64,000 nt of DNA from Fictibacillus nanhaiensis (GTDB taxonomy: Bacteria > Bacillota > Bacilli > Bacillales > Fictibacillaceae). The stretch is from positions 186,001 to 250,000 of the forward strand of contig NZ_JAMBOD010000002.1 of the NCBI RefSeq assembly GCF_023715445.1, in the 5' to 3' direction. The notes beneath the pieces are model-generated. The model was not told the origin of the DNA. It searched no databases and was given only the letters and a program-made list of their open reading frames with translations. Positions within the stretch are counted from its first letter, which is position 1; each line of letters opens with the position of its first letter. Positions 39,509 to 50,095 of the stretch are shown in pieces. Both the position numbers and the translations under genes were made by a program.

Positions 39509-40801
39509 TTATGAGTTCTTCATTTCTTCCATTTCTTCTACACCCATATTTTCGCGCCATACTTTAGCACCAAGTCCTTTTAACTTATCCACTAAAGATT
39601 CATAGCCTCGGTCAATATGATCAAGACCAGAAATTTCAGTTACACCTTCAGCCATAAGGCCGGCAACTACAAGCGCTGCTCCAGCACGAAGGTCTGAAGC
39701 CTTAACTTTTGCCCCTTCAAGCTTGGCTGGCCCATTTATTATAGCAGAACGGCCTTCAACTTTCACATTCGCTCCCATGCGGCGAAGCTCGTCTATATGT
39801 TTAAAACGCGCACTGTAGATCGTGTCCGTGACGATGCTCGTTCCTTCTGAGCTTGTTAAAAGCGAAGTGAACGGCTGCTGAAGGTCTGTTGGGAATCCTG
39901 GATATACTAGAGTTTTAATATCTACACTCTTTAACGGATCTTTTCCGCGATAAATGAGTACTTGGTCGTCCTTCGTTTCAATAAATACGCCCATCTCTCT
40001 CAGTTTCGCGATCAAAGATTCTAAATGTAGCGGAATAACATTATCCAATAAAACCTGCTGACCCATTGACGCTGCTAAGATCATATACGTACCTGCTTCA
40101 ATACGATCAGGAATAATAGAATGGCGGCACCCATGCATTTTTTCGACACCATCGATACGAATTACGTCCGTACCTGCACCTTTAATCTTTGCACCCATGC
40201 TCGTTAAAAGAGTAGCAACATCGATAATTTCAGGTTCTTTTGCCGCGTTTTCAATGATCGTTTGCCCTTTTGCTCTTACTGCTGCAAGCATGATATTGAT
40301 CGTCGCCCCAACACTAACAACGTCCAGGTAGATACGTGCACCAACAAGCTCATCGGCACGCAAATAGATCGCGCCTTGCTCGTTCGTCACTTTTGCACCA
40401 AGCGCCTCAAATCCTTTGATGTGCTGGTCGATCGGACGCGGTCCAAGGTTGCATCCCCCAGGTAAGCCGATTACAGCTTTTTTAAAGCGCCCAAGCATCG
40501 CACCCATCAAATAGTAGGAAGCACGAAGTTTTTTAACCTTTCCGTTTGGAAGAGGCATCGCAATCATGTTTTCAGGGTTAACCGTAAGCGACTGATTTTC
40601 GTCAAGGTAAGCTTCTCCCCCGATTTCCTCTAACAAATCACGCAGAATACGGACATCTGATATGTTAGGTAAACCTTCAATGGTAACGGTAGATTCTGCT
40701 AGTATCGTAGCGGGTATTAACGCCACCGCACTATTCTTTGCTCCGCTTATATGGACCGTTCCTTCGAGAGGATAGCCCCCTTCAATCATCAGTTTTTCCA
40801 T
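39509..40801 (-). CDS. murA: UDP-N-acetylglucosamine 1-carboxyvinyltransferase
   Basis: First committed step of peptidoglycan synthesis: transfers enolpyruvate from PEP to UDP-GlcNAc. 430 residues of the EPSP-synthase fold. Substrate Lys22-Asn23 in [13 protein letters not shown], catalytic Cys117 in [14 protein letters not shown] (the fosfomycin target), and [16 protein letters not shown]. Because of its location beside glpX, fsa and fba it corresponds to the second Bacillus paralogue (MurAB/MurZ). Confidence 0.96.
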   Translation of the reverse strand: MEKLMIEGGYPLEGTVHISGAKNSAVALIPATILAESTVTIEGLPNISDVRILRDLLEEIGGEAYLDENQSLTVNPENMIAMPLPNGKVKKLRASYYLMGAMLGRFKKAVIGLPGGCNLGPRPIDQHIKGFEALGAKVTNEQGAIYLRADELVGARIYLDVVSVGATINIMLAAVRAKGQTIIENAAKEPEIIDVATLLTSMGAKIKGAGTDVIRIDGVEKMHGCRHSIIPDRIEAGTYMILAASMGQQVLLDNVIPLHLESLIAKLREMGVFIETKDDQVLIYRGKDPLKSVDIKTLVYPGFPTDLQQPFTSLLTSSEGTSIVTDTIYSARFKHIDELRRMGANVKVEGRSAIINGPAKLEGAKVKASDLRAGAALVVAGLMAEGVTEISGLDHIDRGYESLVDKLKGLGAKVWRENMGVEEMEEMKNS

Positions 40802-40907
40802 GGTAAACTCCTTTCAGTAAGAGTCACAAAGACAGTCGTAATTGTGAATGTATTACTTATTTCGTTAGTTTTATTATTTACCAAAATTTTCTTTTAATGT
40901 ATTGTTC

Positions 40908-41125
40908 TATCCATTTTCCTCAAACCTTTGTTGCCTTTGAAAGTGGTTGATTTCCGTTACAGGTGCTCGCTTTCCGCGGGGCGCTCGGTGAGCCCCCTGC
41001 CGCTTTGCGCCTTAAGGGGTCTCACCTGACCACTCGTCCCGCAGGAGTCTCCCACCTTCCACTCCAATCAACTACTCAATGGAGAGAATGAACAGATCCA
41101 AAGGCAACAATCTTTTAGAGATGAG
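40908..41125. repeat. Palindromic repeat P3 with terminal inverted repeats
   Basis: The left end tttgttgcctttgaaagtgg and right end ccaaaggcaacaatctttta are inverted matches (GTTGCCTTTG). Inside come gttgatttccgttacaggtg, gctttccgcggggcgctcgg and tgagcc, answered by ggggtctcacctgacc, gtcccgcaggagtctc and cactccaatcaact. The repeat fills almost all of the 327-base murA-fsa gap. Close relative at 57775; halves at 8240/8480 and 19970/20240. Confidence 0.8.
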
Positions 41126-41128
41126 CCA

Positions 41129-41779
41129 TTACTTTTTATTGGCTGCATCCCAATCAGCAAGGAATTTTTCGATGCCTTGATCAGTTAAAGGATGCTTCAC
41201 AAGACCTTTAATAACGCCCGGAGGAATGGTTGCAATATGCGCACCGCGAAGAGCCGCTTCCGTTACGTGAACAGGGTGGCGGATGGAAGCTGCAATGATC
41301 TCAGTCGGAATCTCATGAATCGCAAAAATTTGCGCAACCTGTGAGATCAGCTCCAATCCATCCTGCCCGATATCATCTAAACGGCCTAAGAATGGTGATA
41401 CATATGTCGCACCGGCACGTGCAGCTAGTAACGCCTGGTTGGCATTAAAAATGAGCGTTACGTTCGTCTTAATGTTTTCATCAGAAAATGTTTTAACGGC
41501 TTTCAATCCATCAAGCGTCATCGGAACTTTCACCGTAATATTTGGCGCGATCTTCGCTAATTCGCGGCCCTCTTCCACCATTTCCTCATAAGAAGTTCCG
41601 ATCACCTCAGCACTAACAGAACCCGGTACAAGACTCGTGATTTCTTTTAAACGTTCGTGAAAATCAACGCCTTTCTCTTTTGCTACAAGAGACGGGTTTG
41701 TTGTTACTCCGGATAAAATGCCCAGGTCATAGGCTTCTTTTATATCATCCATGTTCGCTGTATCAATAAAGAATTTCAA
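41129..41779 (-). CDS. fsa: Fructose-6-phosphate aldolase / transaldolase-like protein
   Basis: Small transaldolase-family protein (ywjH position), 216 residues. [16 protein letters not shown] and [16 protein letters not shown] open the barrel, the Schiff-base lysine is Lys84 in ITVKVPMT, and [11 protein letters not shown] and [13 protein letters not shown] follow. Short members are annotated either as transaldolase or as F6P aldolase; sequence alone does not settle which. The start is TTG 41779 with ACAGGAG ahead; the upstream ATG in frame has no ribosome site. Confidence 0.9.
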   Translation of the reverse strand: MKFFIDTANMDDIKEAYDLGILSGVTTNPSLVAKEKGVDFHERLKEITSLVPGSVSAEVIGTSYEEMVEEGRELAKIAPNITVKVPMTLDGLKAVKTFSDENIKTNVTLIFNANQALLAARAGATYVSPFLGRLDDIGQDGLELISQVAQIFAIHEIPTEIIAASIRHPVHVTEAALRGAHIATIPPGVIKGLVKHPLTDQGIEKFLADWDAANKK

Positions 41780-41887
41780 AACAATCACTCCTGTTTTTTT
41801 AGGTTTCTCGTTCATTTATATTCTTTTATAACACACACTTCTTCATACACGTTAGTAGTGCGCTTACAATTTTTTATTCTGTACAAA

Positions 41888-41942
41888 TGCTTGGAGCGGT
41901 TAATTTTCGCTTCAGGTTGCTCCAATTAACTTATCTCGGAGA
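41888..41942. repeat. Short remnant of a P-type palindromic repeat
   Basis: gagcggttaattttcgcttc-aggttgctccaattaactt reads like the two outer arms of the P family with the centre deleted. Apart from this and the hairpin at 42053, the 339-base gap between fsa and fba holds nothing I can identify. Confidence 0.45.
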
Positions 41943-42052
41943 ATTTCACAAAAACAAATCAATACTACACGGTTTGTAAAGAGTCTTGTAAGTAGGGCAC
42001 ATTATTTGTCGACTGTATCGCTTGTCAGGTTACACACTATTATAGTGTAAAT

Positions 42053-42081
42053 GAAACCGCCTATGATGTATAGGCGGTTTC
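42053..42081. terminator. Hairpin after fba
   Basis: Perfect 12-base stem GAAACCGCCTAT/ATAGGCGGTTTC with a five-base loop, 38 bases after the fba stop; T-run is short on either side. Confidence 0.65.
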
Positions 42082-42118
42082 AAAGAAAGGTGCATATTAG
42101 TATATTTTGACCAGAAAA

Positions 42119-42982
42119 TTACGCTTTGTTGGAAGAACCAAACTCACGCATTTTTCCTGCAACTGTTGATTGAATAGCATCACGAGCAGCAGTCAAGTAA
42201 CTACGTGGATCGTACTTATCAGGGTTAGCTCCGATGTATTCTTTAACAGCTTTATGTGAAGAAATTTGGTTTTCAGTGTTTACGTTGATCTTAGCAGTTC
42301 CTAGAGAAATTGCTTTTTGGATATCTTTTGTTGGAATACCAGTACCACCGTGAAGAACTAGAGGTACACCAGTTAGTTCCATAACTTCTTTCATGCGGTC
42401 GAATCCAAGGTTTGGCTCACCTTTGTATGGTCCGTGAACGGAACCAAGTGCAGGTGCAAAACAGTCAACTCCTGTTTCACGAACAAGCTGATCACACTCA
42501 GATGGTACCGCGTAAGCAGCTTCAGCATCGTCAACGATCAAATCGTCTTCTTGTCCACCAATACGGCCAAGTTCTGCTTCAACAGAAACACCGTGGATGT
42601 GAGCAAGCTCAACTACTTTTTTCGTTAAAGCGATGTTTTCTTCTAGTGGGTGGTGAGAACCGTCGATCATTACAGATGTGAAACCTGCATGAATCGCTTC
42701 AGCACACTTTTGGAAGCTTGAACCATGATCTAAGTGGATTGCTACAGGAACCGTTACGTTGTACTCTTCCATAAGAGCTTTAACCATAGCAACTGTAAGC
42801 TTAAATCCGCCCATATAACGAGCAGCACCTTCAGATACACCAAGAATTACTGGAGAATTCTCTTCTTGTGCAGCTTTAAGTATAGCTTGAGTGAACTCAA
42901 GGTTGTTCAAGTTGAATTGACCAACTGCATAATTTTCCGCTTTTGCTTTTTCAAGCATTTCCTTCATTGAAACTAAAGGCAT
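42119..42982 (-). CDS. fba: Class II fructose-bisphosphate aldolase
   Basis: Zinc-dependent aldolase of glycolysis and gluconeogenesis. About 287 residues from ATG 42982 (AAGGAGGACATGTAAC upstream). Catalytic and metal-binding motifs are [66 protein letters not shown] and [10 protein letters not shown]. The open frame runs a further 31 codons upstream, but that stretch is not protein-like and has no ribosome site. Confidence 0.96.
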   Translation of the reverse strand: MPLVSMKEMLEKAKAENYAVGQFNLNNLEFTQAILKAAQEENSPVILGVSEGAARYMGGFKLTVAMVKALMEEYNVTVPVAIHLDHGSSFQKCAEAIHAGFTSVMIDGSHHPLEENIALTKKVVELAHIHGVSVEAELGRIGGQEDDLIVDDAEAAYAVPSECDQLVRETGVDCFAPALGSVHGPYKGEPNLGFDRMKEVMELTGVPLVLHGGTGIPTKDIQKAISLGTAKINVNTENQISSHKAVKEYIGANPDKYDPRSYLTAARDAIQSTVAGKMREFGSSNKA

Positions 42983-43233
42983 GTTACATGTCCTCCTTCG
43001 GATATTGGCACGAGCAGACCAACTACATTTTATTGTATATTGCTGAAATGTCCATATACAGCAAAAAGAAGCCATTATAGTTTACCTTTCATGGCGTCTT
43101 GCTAAACATTTCATATTGCTCATATTTCATTCTAGTATAGCATACCAATATCACCTAAAAACCGCAACACATCAACGTTTTTGAGGTGTAAACGCTATCA
43201 TTGGCGACACGTCTGGCTTTAAAAGATTTTTTC

Positions 43234-43608
43234 TTATGAAGGAGTATTTAATGGAAGTTCTTTCCTTACCGCCGCACGAATCTCGTCAATATCGAACGGT
43301 TTTGCAAAATGAGTAATGGCACCCAGTTTCATTGCTTCATGAATCATGTCCAGTTCGCCGTACGCTGTCATAATGATTACCTGAATCGTTTCGTCATGTT
43401 TTTTCACACGGCGAAGAATCTCAAGGCCATCCATACCAGGTATTTTCATATCTAAAATCACAAGATCAGGGCGGTCCTTTTCAACAATGGAAAGTGCCTG
43501 CACCCCGTTAGCAGCCTGATACGTCTTATAGCCTTCTTTCTGAAAAATTTCATTCAAAAGAATTCTAATCCCATATTGATCATCTACAATTAATATTTTC
43601 CCGCTCAT
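43234..43608 (-). CDS. spo0F: Sporulation initiation phosphotransferase Spo0F
   Basis: Single-domain response regulator that passes phosphate from the sporulation kinases to Spo0B in the phosphorelay. 124 residues with acidic pocket Asp9-Asp10, phospho-acceptor Asp53 in [13 protein letters not shown], Thr in [13 protein letters not shown] and Lys in [17 protein letters not shown] and the [11 protein letters not shown] helix that contacts partners are kept. The kinase at 16040 is a possible donor. Confidence 0.97.
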   Translation of the reverse strand: MSGKILIVDDQYGIRILLNEIFQKEGYKTYQAANGVQALSIVEKDRPDLVILDMKIPGMDGLEILRRVKKHDETIQVIIMTAYGELDMIHEAMKLGAITHFAKPFDIDEIRAAVRKELPLNTPS

Positions 43609-43658
43609 TTATTGCTCACCTCATCTGAGTTCATTTGCAAAACAATTTGTCTGTATTA

Positions 43659-43684
43659 ATTTCTATATATCCAAAGAATTTCCT
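43659..43684 (-). promoter_or_regulatory. Candidate sigma-H promoter of spo0F
   Basis: Minus-strand AGGAAAT (43684-43678), 12 bases, TAGAAAT (43665-43659). Close to the sigma-H pattern AGGAwwT-N12-GAAT with one departure; spo0F has a sigma-H promoter in B. subtilis. Confidence 0.4.
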
Positions 43685-43772
43685 GCTGTCCATTCATGAA
43701 AAGTAATGTTAAATTCAGTATACTAAATAAATGAACCATTTCCCGGTGATTTAAACATAAAGGAGTCATTTG

Positions 43773-44303
43773 ATGCTTAAAATATTTTCAACGCAAGTTT
43801 CAGGATTATTAAAAGCCATTTCCGATAAAGAAGAACAATCCATTGAAGAAAGTTCCCGCTTGCTGGCACAGTCTGTTTTATCAGAAGGAACCGTTTATTT
43901 TAAGGGGTTTGACGAAATGGGAGCTATCGTGAGTGAAGCTCTTTATGGGGAGAATAAATTCCGGTGCGGTACCGAATTTACCAATGAAAGCTGGTCTGAT
44001 TTGCTGCCGGTTGATAGTGTTGTCGTGGCAAGCAGGTTTTTAAATGATGAAAGTGCTGCGGCGTTTTGTAAAAAAATAAAAGAGACCGCAGATTGCCACG
44101 TCATTTTGATCGGCGGGCGTGAAAAAGACGTGGATGTGGATGTGCCCGCAGATATTATGATTGATACGAAGGCAGTTCGCGGTTTAGTGCCGTTGGATGA
44201 CGGCTCAAGGTTAGGCTTCCCTTCAGGATTGACTGCATTATTCGCTTATTACGCCTTATTTTTAACGACGGAAGAAATTTTAGAAGAATATGATGAGGAA
44301 TAA
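43773..44303 (+). CDS. ywjG: YwjG, DUF2529 family protein
   Basis: 176-residue conserved Bacillus protein of unknown function, always found between spo0F and pyrG. The sequence (GTVYFKGFDEMGAIVSEAL, SVVVASRFLNDESAAAF, DCHVILIGGREKDVDV, LVPLDDGSRLGFPSGLTALF) looks like a SIS-type Rossmann fold. ATG 43773 follows AAAGGAG by seven bases; divergent from spo0F. Confidence 0.9.
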   Translation: MLKIFSTQVSGLLKAISDKEEQSIEESSRLLAQSVLSEGTVYFKGFDEMGAIVSEALYGENKFRCGTEFTNESWSDLLPVDSVVVASRFLNDESAAAFCKKIKETADCHVILIGGREKDVDVDVPADIMIDTKAVRGLVPLDDGSRLGFPSGLTALFAYYALFLTTEEILEEYDEE

Positions 44304-44309
44304 GGAGGA

Positions 44310-44334
44310 GTCTGGCTGTGTGCCAGGCTTTTTT
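44310..44334 (+). terminator. Terminator of ywjG
   Basis: GTCTGGC/GCCAGGC (one G-U pair), five-base loop, then TTTTTTC. Confidence 0.8.
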
Positions 44335-44364
44335 CTATGTAAAGTAGTACTTTTGAAACTAAGA

Positions 44365-44462
44365 GGGCACTCGTAAAAACACAATCACATAAAAAACCCC
44401 ATCAACCACATAAAAATGAACCCTCATCACATAAAACCCAGCTGCACCACACCACATAATTT
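44365..44462 (+). repeat. CACATAAAA array C (three regular units plus a degenerate fourth)
   Basis: CACATAAAA starts at 44386, 44407 and 44428 (exact 21-base steps) and a weaker CACATAAT at 44453. A related cactcgtaaaa lies upstream at 44368. Same architecture as the arrays at 5143 and 34959 but a different core. It sits between convergent ywjG and pyrG. Confidence 0.65.
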
Positions 44463-44508
44463 ACCTTTTTCTACCATTTAATGTCCGCCTCACACATACA
44501 TCCCCCTC

Positions 44509-44551
44509 AAAAAAACCGGCAGCCCCTCACCAATAAGGGGACTGCCGGCAT
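44509..44551 (-). terminator. Terminator of pyrG
   Basis: Minus strand CCGGCAG-CCCC ... GGGG-CTGCCGG with one extra base, followed by TTTTTTTG. Confidence 0.85.
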
Positions 44552-44564
44552 GGCAATCAACTAT

Positions 44565-46193
<1,629 letters not shown>

Positions 46194-46268
46194 TTAAGTA
46201 TGTGCTTTAAAACGTTTTTCTACTATCGGGAGAGGCTTGTCTTTTTGTACAAGCACCGTCCAATCCTT

Positions 46269-46325
46269 GAAAAAAATAAAAAGCAAAAGACACTTCCCCT
46301 ATGGTTAGGGGGCACTTTTGCTTTG
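46269..46325 (-). terminator. pyrG leader attenuator (intrinsic terminator)
   Basis: On the minus strand AAGCAAAAG pairs with CTTTTGCTT and an inner CCCC pairs with GGGG, followed by TTTATTTTTTT. This is about 50-100 bases after the GGG start and about 100 bases before pyrG. In B. subtilis CTP shortage makes RNA polymerase add extra G at the GGG start; the poly-G pairs with a C/U-rich strand of the terminator and lets transcription proceed. The CCCCC in the 5' arm here fits that model. Confidence 0.8.
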
Positions 46326-46370
46326 TAATCGTATAATATTAAGTCATCTTATTAAAAGATACAGGAATAG

Positions 46371-46409
46371 CCCAAAAAGAATAATACCTGACTCAAAAGC
46401 TCGTGTCAA
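46371..46409 (-). promoter_or_regulatory. pyrG promoter with GGGCT start
   Basis: Minus-strand TTGACA (46409-46404), exactly 17 bases, TATTAT (46386-46381), then seven bases to GGGCT starting at 46373. The GGGC initial sequence is what reiterative G addition at pyrG requires. Confidence 0.8.
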
Positions 46410-46428
46410 GATGATAAGTCCATCTGAA

Positions 46429-46466
46429 TAATAAAAAACCAGCACTTGAAAGCACCGGTTTTTACA
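46429..46466 (-). terminator. Terminator of rpoE
   Basis: Minus strand AAAACCGGTGC/GTGCTGGTTTT (with G-U pairs) and a TTTTTT tail, immediately after the rpoE stop and ahead of the pyrG promoter. Confidence 0.7.
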
Positions 46467-46468
46467 AG

Positions 46469-46996
46469 TTAAAGATCTTCTTCCTCATCAGCGAGGTCTT
46501 CGTCTTCTTCGTCCTCATCTTCAAAATCTTCTTCTTCATCATCGAACTCTAATTCTTCATCATCATCATCGTCATCTTCATCTTCTGCAAGATCGTCTTC
46601 TTCTTCAACGAACTCATCTTCTACTTCTAATTCATCGAAATCTTCATCATCGAAGTCCTCTTCAAAATCATAATCGTCTGCAGAAGCTTTTTTACGTTTT
46701 GTCGGTTTGTTGGTAGCTCCTAGTTCCTCCTCAGAGCTCTCAACTGGGTACCATACTTTTAATCCCCATTTATTATCGCCTAATGAAACGAAACGTCCAT
46801 CAATATTCATATCCGTGTAAAAATACGCAATTCGGTTTTCAACTGCAGTTTTAGACAACCCTTTAATTTCAGCGATCTGTTTAACTAAATCGTAGAATTG
46901 AATAGGCTGCTTCTCATTCTGCAAAATTTCAAATGCGATTTCGACCATAGACATTTCAACGACTTGTTCTTTCGTATACGTGTTCAACATAGCCAC
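46469..46996 (-). CDS. rpoE: RNA polymerase delta subunit
   Basis: Gram-positive delta factor that modulates RNA polymerase recycling and promoter-complex stability. About 175 residues. The folded N-terminal HARE-HTH domain (about 1-90: SMVEIAFEILQNEKQPIQF, AYFYTDMNIDGRFVSLGDNKWGLK) is followed by a C-terminal tail of about 75 residues that is almost all Asp and Glu. Start choice: GTG 46996 has AAGGAA eight bases upstream; ATG 46990 is two codons later with a longer gap. Confidence 0.93.
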   Translation of the reverse strand: MAMLNTYTKEQVVEMSMVEIAFEILQNEKQPIQFYDLVKQIAEIKGLSKTAVENRIAYFYTDMNIDGRFVSLGDNKWGLKVWYPVESSEEELGATNKPTKRKKASADDYDFEEDFDDEDFDELEVEDEFVEEEDDLAEDEDDDDDDEELEFDDEEEDFEDEDEEDEDLADEEEDL

Positions 46997-47170
46997 ATCG
47001 GCACTTCCTTTCCTTCTCCACACTCATTTATATCAACACATTTTGCTCATTCTTTAGAAGAATCATACTCTTCATTATAAACAAATACTCTATAGATTTG
47101 CCAGTAGTAATCTATCTTTTTTCAAATCATCCTCTTTTAAACAGTGTCCATTATTAATAGACGATGACTA

Positions 47171-47680
47171 TTATTTCATTTTATCGATAGGAACATCGAA
47201 AAATACCATTAAAAATATTACTACGAACACTGAAATAACCCATGCCAGCAATGGCTTTTTATAATGAATCCTTAACATGGTGAACATTACTAAATTAAAT
47301 AAAATGGACCACCCTATGTTCCATCCGTTGTGATAAGTGAATAAATTAAATTTTGTCATCAGCCACTCTACAGAAACAAAAATAATCACCCAGCGTAGAA
47401 CATATCCTATTTTTCGAGGTACATTCTTTTCCGGAAAACGCGGAAGAAAGATTAAAACAACCACAGGGAAAACAACAAAAGAGTGTACCATCTCAATTAA
47501 TGTGTGATTTGGAAGAAATTTTTCTTCATAAAGCCACATAGGATAGTTGTATGTAAGAATATTATATAGAAAATTACCTACAATCATAAACAAGATTGTG
47601 GGGTAATACTTCTCCCAATTTCTCCAGTCCCCCCACTTCCATCCTAAGATTAACGCAATTCCTCCGATGATTACATTCAT
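47171..47680 (-). CDS. CBO0543-type polytopic membrane protein
   Basis: 169 residues with five to six hydrophobic segments. WKWGDWRNWEKYYPTILFMI, NYPMWLYEEKFLPNHTLIEM and VSVEWLMTKFNLFTYHNGWN are the kind of motifs I associate with the CBO0543 family of small membrane proteins in spore formers; function unknown. It lies 215 bases after the ger operon and has a relative on the other side at 51743 (EWLxxxFN motif shared). Confidence 0.75.
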   Translation of the reverse strand: MNVIIGGIALILGWKWGDWRNWEKYYPTILFMIVGNFLYNILTYNYPMWLYEEKFLPNHTLIEMVHSFVVFPVVVLIFLPRFPEKNVPRKIGYVLRWVIIFVSVEWLMTKFNLFTYHNGWNIGWSILFNLVMFTMLRIHYKKPLLAWVISVFVVIFLMVFFDVPIDKMK

Positions 47681-47851
47681 ATGTTGTTTTCACCTCACTT
47701 TCTTTCTGCGTTACACAACTGTTCTTTACTATTCACAACATAATTACTGATCCTAATAGCAACCTTCTGATGAATGGCTAAATTATGATTTCATGTTTTT
47801 TTATCTTTCTCAAAATTACGGTCCGCCTGAAATTAAGAATCAGATGAATAA

Positions 47852-47880
47852 AGACCCTGCTTCTCGTTACGGCAGGGTCC
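47852..47880 (-). terminator. Terminator of the ger operon
   Basis: GACCCTGC/GCAGGGTC, 11-base loop, then TTTATT on the minus strand; 16 bases after gerC. Confidence 0.75.
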
Positions 47881-47895
47881 TGGCCTTTGTCCTTA

Positions 47896-48984
47896 TCAAC
47901 TAAGCCCATTCACAACACCGATCTCCAAAATCATCACATCCACTTTTACATTCACTTTCATATTTTTGTATTGCTTATCCCATTTCTTTTCATCCCAATG
48001 TCTTGTCCTGCTTCTTGTTTGATCGCCAAATGACAGCGGATCAATATTGGATCTTTGAAAATCTTTAATCATGGATACAGCTTCTTTGTGTATTTTATCT
48101 TTCATTAGTTTTTCGGCTTTATCTGCTGTTTTTGCTGTTACTTTTTCTCCTGTATATTCCCTGATATAACCTTTAATTTTTAAGTGAAGCGTAATTTCGG
48201 GAGTGGTGTGTATGTTCTTAACATGAAACTTCTTTTTTGTTTGAAGGCCCTGGATTGAAATATATTCCGTCTTCCCTTTCTCCTTTGTTCTTAATTTATA
48301 TCCTGCATTTTTTATATTTTCATATAGTGCTTTAAAAACAAACAGATATCGATAAGGCAGCGAATCAACCATCTGAGTTCCCTTAAATAATGCAAGTCCT
48401 TTAACATTGATCTTTTTATCTTTAAGCTCAATTATGGGTAACACCGGATCCATTCCTCTTGTGTAATAAGAAGATAAAAACAAATGAAAATTTGTTGTAG
48501 GGATTAATCCATTCTCTATGTTATTGTTTATTTGTCTTTGAATATATGTTCCTGTGTCGTATTCCTTAAAAGATTCTCCTAGCATCTTTTTTACATTCCC
48601 GTCCACAACTGCTAAAAGTAGCCGTGTACCGATACTAGGATCCCGATGAATATAATCTATATAATCCTGTAAACCCACCTCGGCAAGCTTTTTACTATAG
48701 AGAGCCACTTCTATCTTTCCGTTCACAACGGGCTTTGGCGATTTTTGGTTAAGATTAACTAGGGATTCCTTGCTTAAATTATCTATAGACGATATCGTCT
48801 TGTTCGACATATCTTTATCAGGATTGATAATAGGCACGACTGCAGTAGTTTCGATCTTGTTCTTGCCTTTATAGTCAAACCCCACTGCAGTAGCAACGTC
48901 CAATTCATCCAAAATCTCTTTATCAACCCTTCCGAAATATCCTACGATCACCATGACAATGACTGCTATAACAATCTTTTTCAT
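47896..48984 (-). CDS. Germinant receptor C subunit, Ger(x)C family, without a lipobox cysteine
   Basis: 362 residues of the GerAC/GerKC type. The N-terminal KEILDELDVATAVGFDYKG, LYSKKLAEVGLQDYIDYIHRDPSIG, and a C-terminal domain with FQRSNIDPLSFGD and WDEKKWDKQYKNMKVNVKVDVMI are family traits. Normally this subunit is a lipoprotein with an LxGCWD start. Here the hydrophobic N terminus reads VIVGYFGRVDKEIL with no cysteine, so it would be held by an uncleaved helix. Overlaps gerB by four bases; ribosome site weak. Confidence 0.88.
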   Translation of the reverse strand: MKKIVIAVIVMVIVGYFGRVDKEILDELDVATAVGFDYKGKNKIETTAVVPIINPDKDMSNKTISSIDNLSKESLVNLNQKSPKPVVNGKIEVALYSKKLAEVGLQDYIDYIHRDPSIGTRLLLAVVDGNVKKMLGESFKEYDTGTYIQRQINNNIENGLIPTTNFHLFLSSYYTRGMDPVLPIIELKDKKINVKGLALFKGTQMVDSLPYRYLFVFKALYENIKNAGYKLRTKEKGKTEYISIQGLQTKKKFHVKNIHTTPEITLHLKIKGYIREYTGEKVTAKTADKAEKLMKDKIHKEAVSMIKDFQRSNIDPLSFGDQTRSRTRHWDEKKWDKQYKNMKVNVKVDVMILEIGVVNGLS

Positions 48985-50072
48985 ACTTTTTTTCTCACTT
49001 TACTCATCAGGTAATGAATGAAGAACAATAATGGTATATATCCATAAATAAAATAAAGACCAACCTGGGAGACAATACTGTTTAAAAGGTCGATTTCAGT
49101 ACGCTCTTTAAACAAAGGATTTACGATTAACGTAATCACTAATATCAATAAGAGCGCCTTCTTTTGTGTAACGTTAAACAAACGCTTTGCCATCCGGCTT
49201 GCAGCCCAAAAGGCCAAACAAACATTAGGAAGTATAACAACGGCCCAGGAGGCGATACCGATATATTCAAACCGTTCAACAAAAGGGAATCTTATGATTT
49301 TCCACATTGCTAATGTTGCCCATATCGTTCGTTTCAAATGATCGGGAGTATAGTAAACAAGTGTGATAAACATCAGATATAAATATAAAAAGACAGTAAA
49401 AAGATTTCCGTAATGAAACCATTTTTGCGAGGTTTCAGGATTTTTAAAAAAAGGATAATACACAAGAAGAAGTTCAAATCCTAAATAACTTAAAGTCATC
49501 GTTTTAAAGGATAAGGCGATCTCTTTTATGGAATGATCCCATACAGGCAGTAAATTACGTAAGTTCGCAAATTCCAGTGGTGCTAAAAATGTAAAGATCA
49601 GATAGAAGGGTACGACCACACCTAAAAAACATACACCAACTACAGAGCGGAATCCCCCTGCGATGATATAATAGACGGCGATTAAATACACGAGGGTGAA
49701 TGTCCAAGTACTCAACAACGGGAACATCCAGACTTGGAGCACTTCTATAAAAGTCCGAAGTACGGTTATGCCCATTGCCATTAAATAAATCATGAAAAGG
49801 AAGGTGAAAATCCCACCGATCCATTTTCCAAATGTAGTCTCATGGATAGAGAGGATGTCTCCTTGCTCTTTATTCAGCATCTTATACATCATCCAAATAA
49901 CAATATGAACCGCAGCTCCTCCTACCAATACCGTGATCCATGAATCCTGCTCCGTATAGATGGCTACATATCGCTGGAAACCCAACACGCCGACACCAAT
50001 CTGCATACTGTGCACAACGAAAAAAGCTAGATAAGGGGATATCAGGAATTGTTCTTTAACCGATACTTTCAT
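48981..50072 (-). CDS. Germinant receptor B subunit, spore germination permease
   Basis: 363-residue polytopic protein of the GerAB (APC superfamily) type with ten likely helices. Characteristic are SPYLAFFVVHSMQIGVGVLGF at the start, the central helix HSIKEIALSFKTMTLSYLGFELLLVYYPFF, and a C-terminal FIHYLMSKVRKK. B subunits are thought to recognise the germinant. It starts 23 bases after gerA and overlaps gerC. Confidence 0.92.
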   Translation of the reverse strand: MKVSVKEQFLISPYLAFFVVHSMQIGVGVLGFQRYVAIYTEQDSWITVLVGGAAVHIVIWMMYKMLNKEQGDILSIHETTFGKWIGGIFTFLFMIYLMAMGITVLRTFIEVLQVWMFPLLSTWTFTLVYLIAVYYIIAGGFRSVVGVCFLGVVVPFYLIFTFLAPLEFANLRNLLPVWDHSIKEIALSFKTMTLSYLGFELLLVYYPFFKNPETSQKWFHYGNLFTVFLYLYLMFITLVYYTPDHLKRTIWATLAMWKIIRFPFVERFEYIGIASWAVVILPNVCLAFWAASRMAKRLFNVTQKKALLLILVITLIVNPLFKERTEIDLLNSIVSQVGLYFIYGYIPLLFFIHYLMSKVRKKV

Positions 50073-50095
50073 AAAATAACATCTCCATTAGAAAT

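Noticed and set aside
42983-43075. Upstream extension of fba by 31 codons
   Set aside because: The residues are Cys/Trp-rich and not conserved-looking, while AAGGAGGACATG precedes the ATG at 42982.
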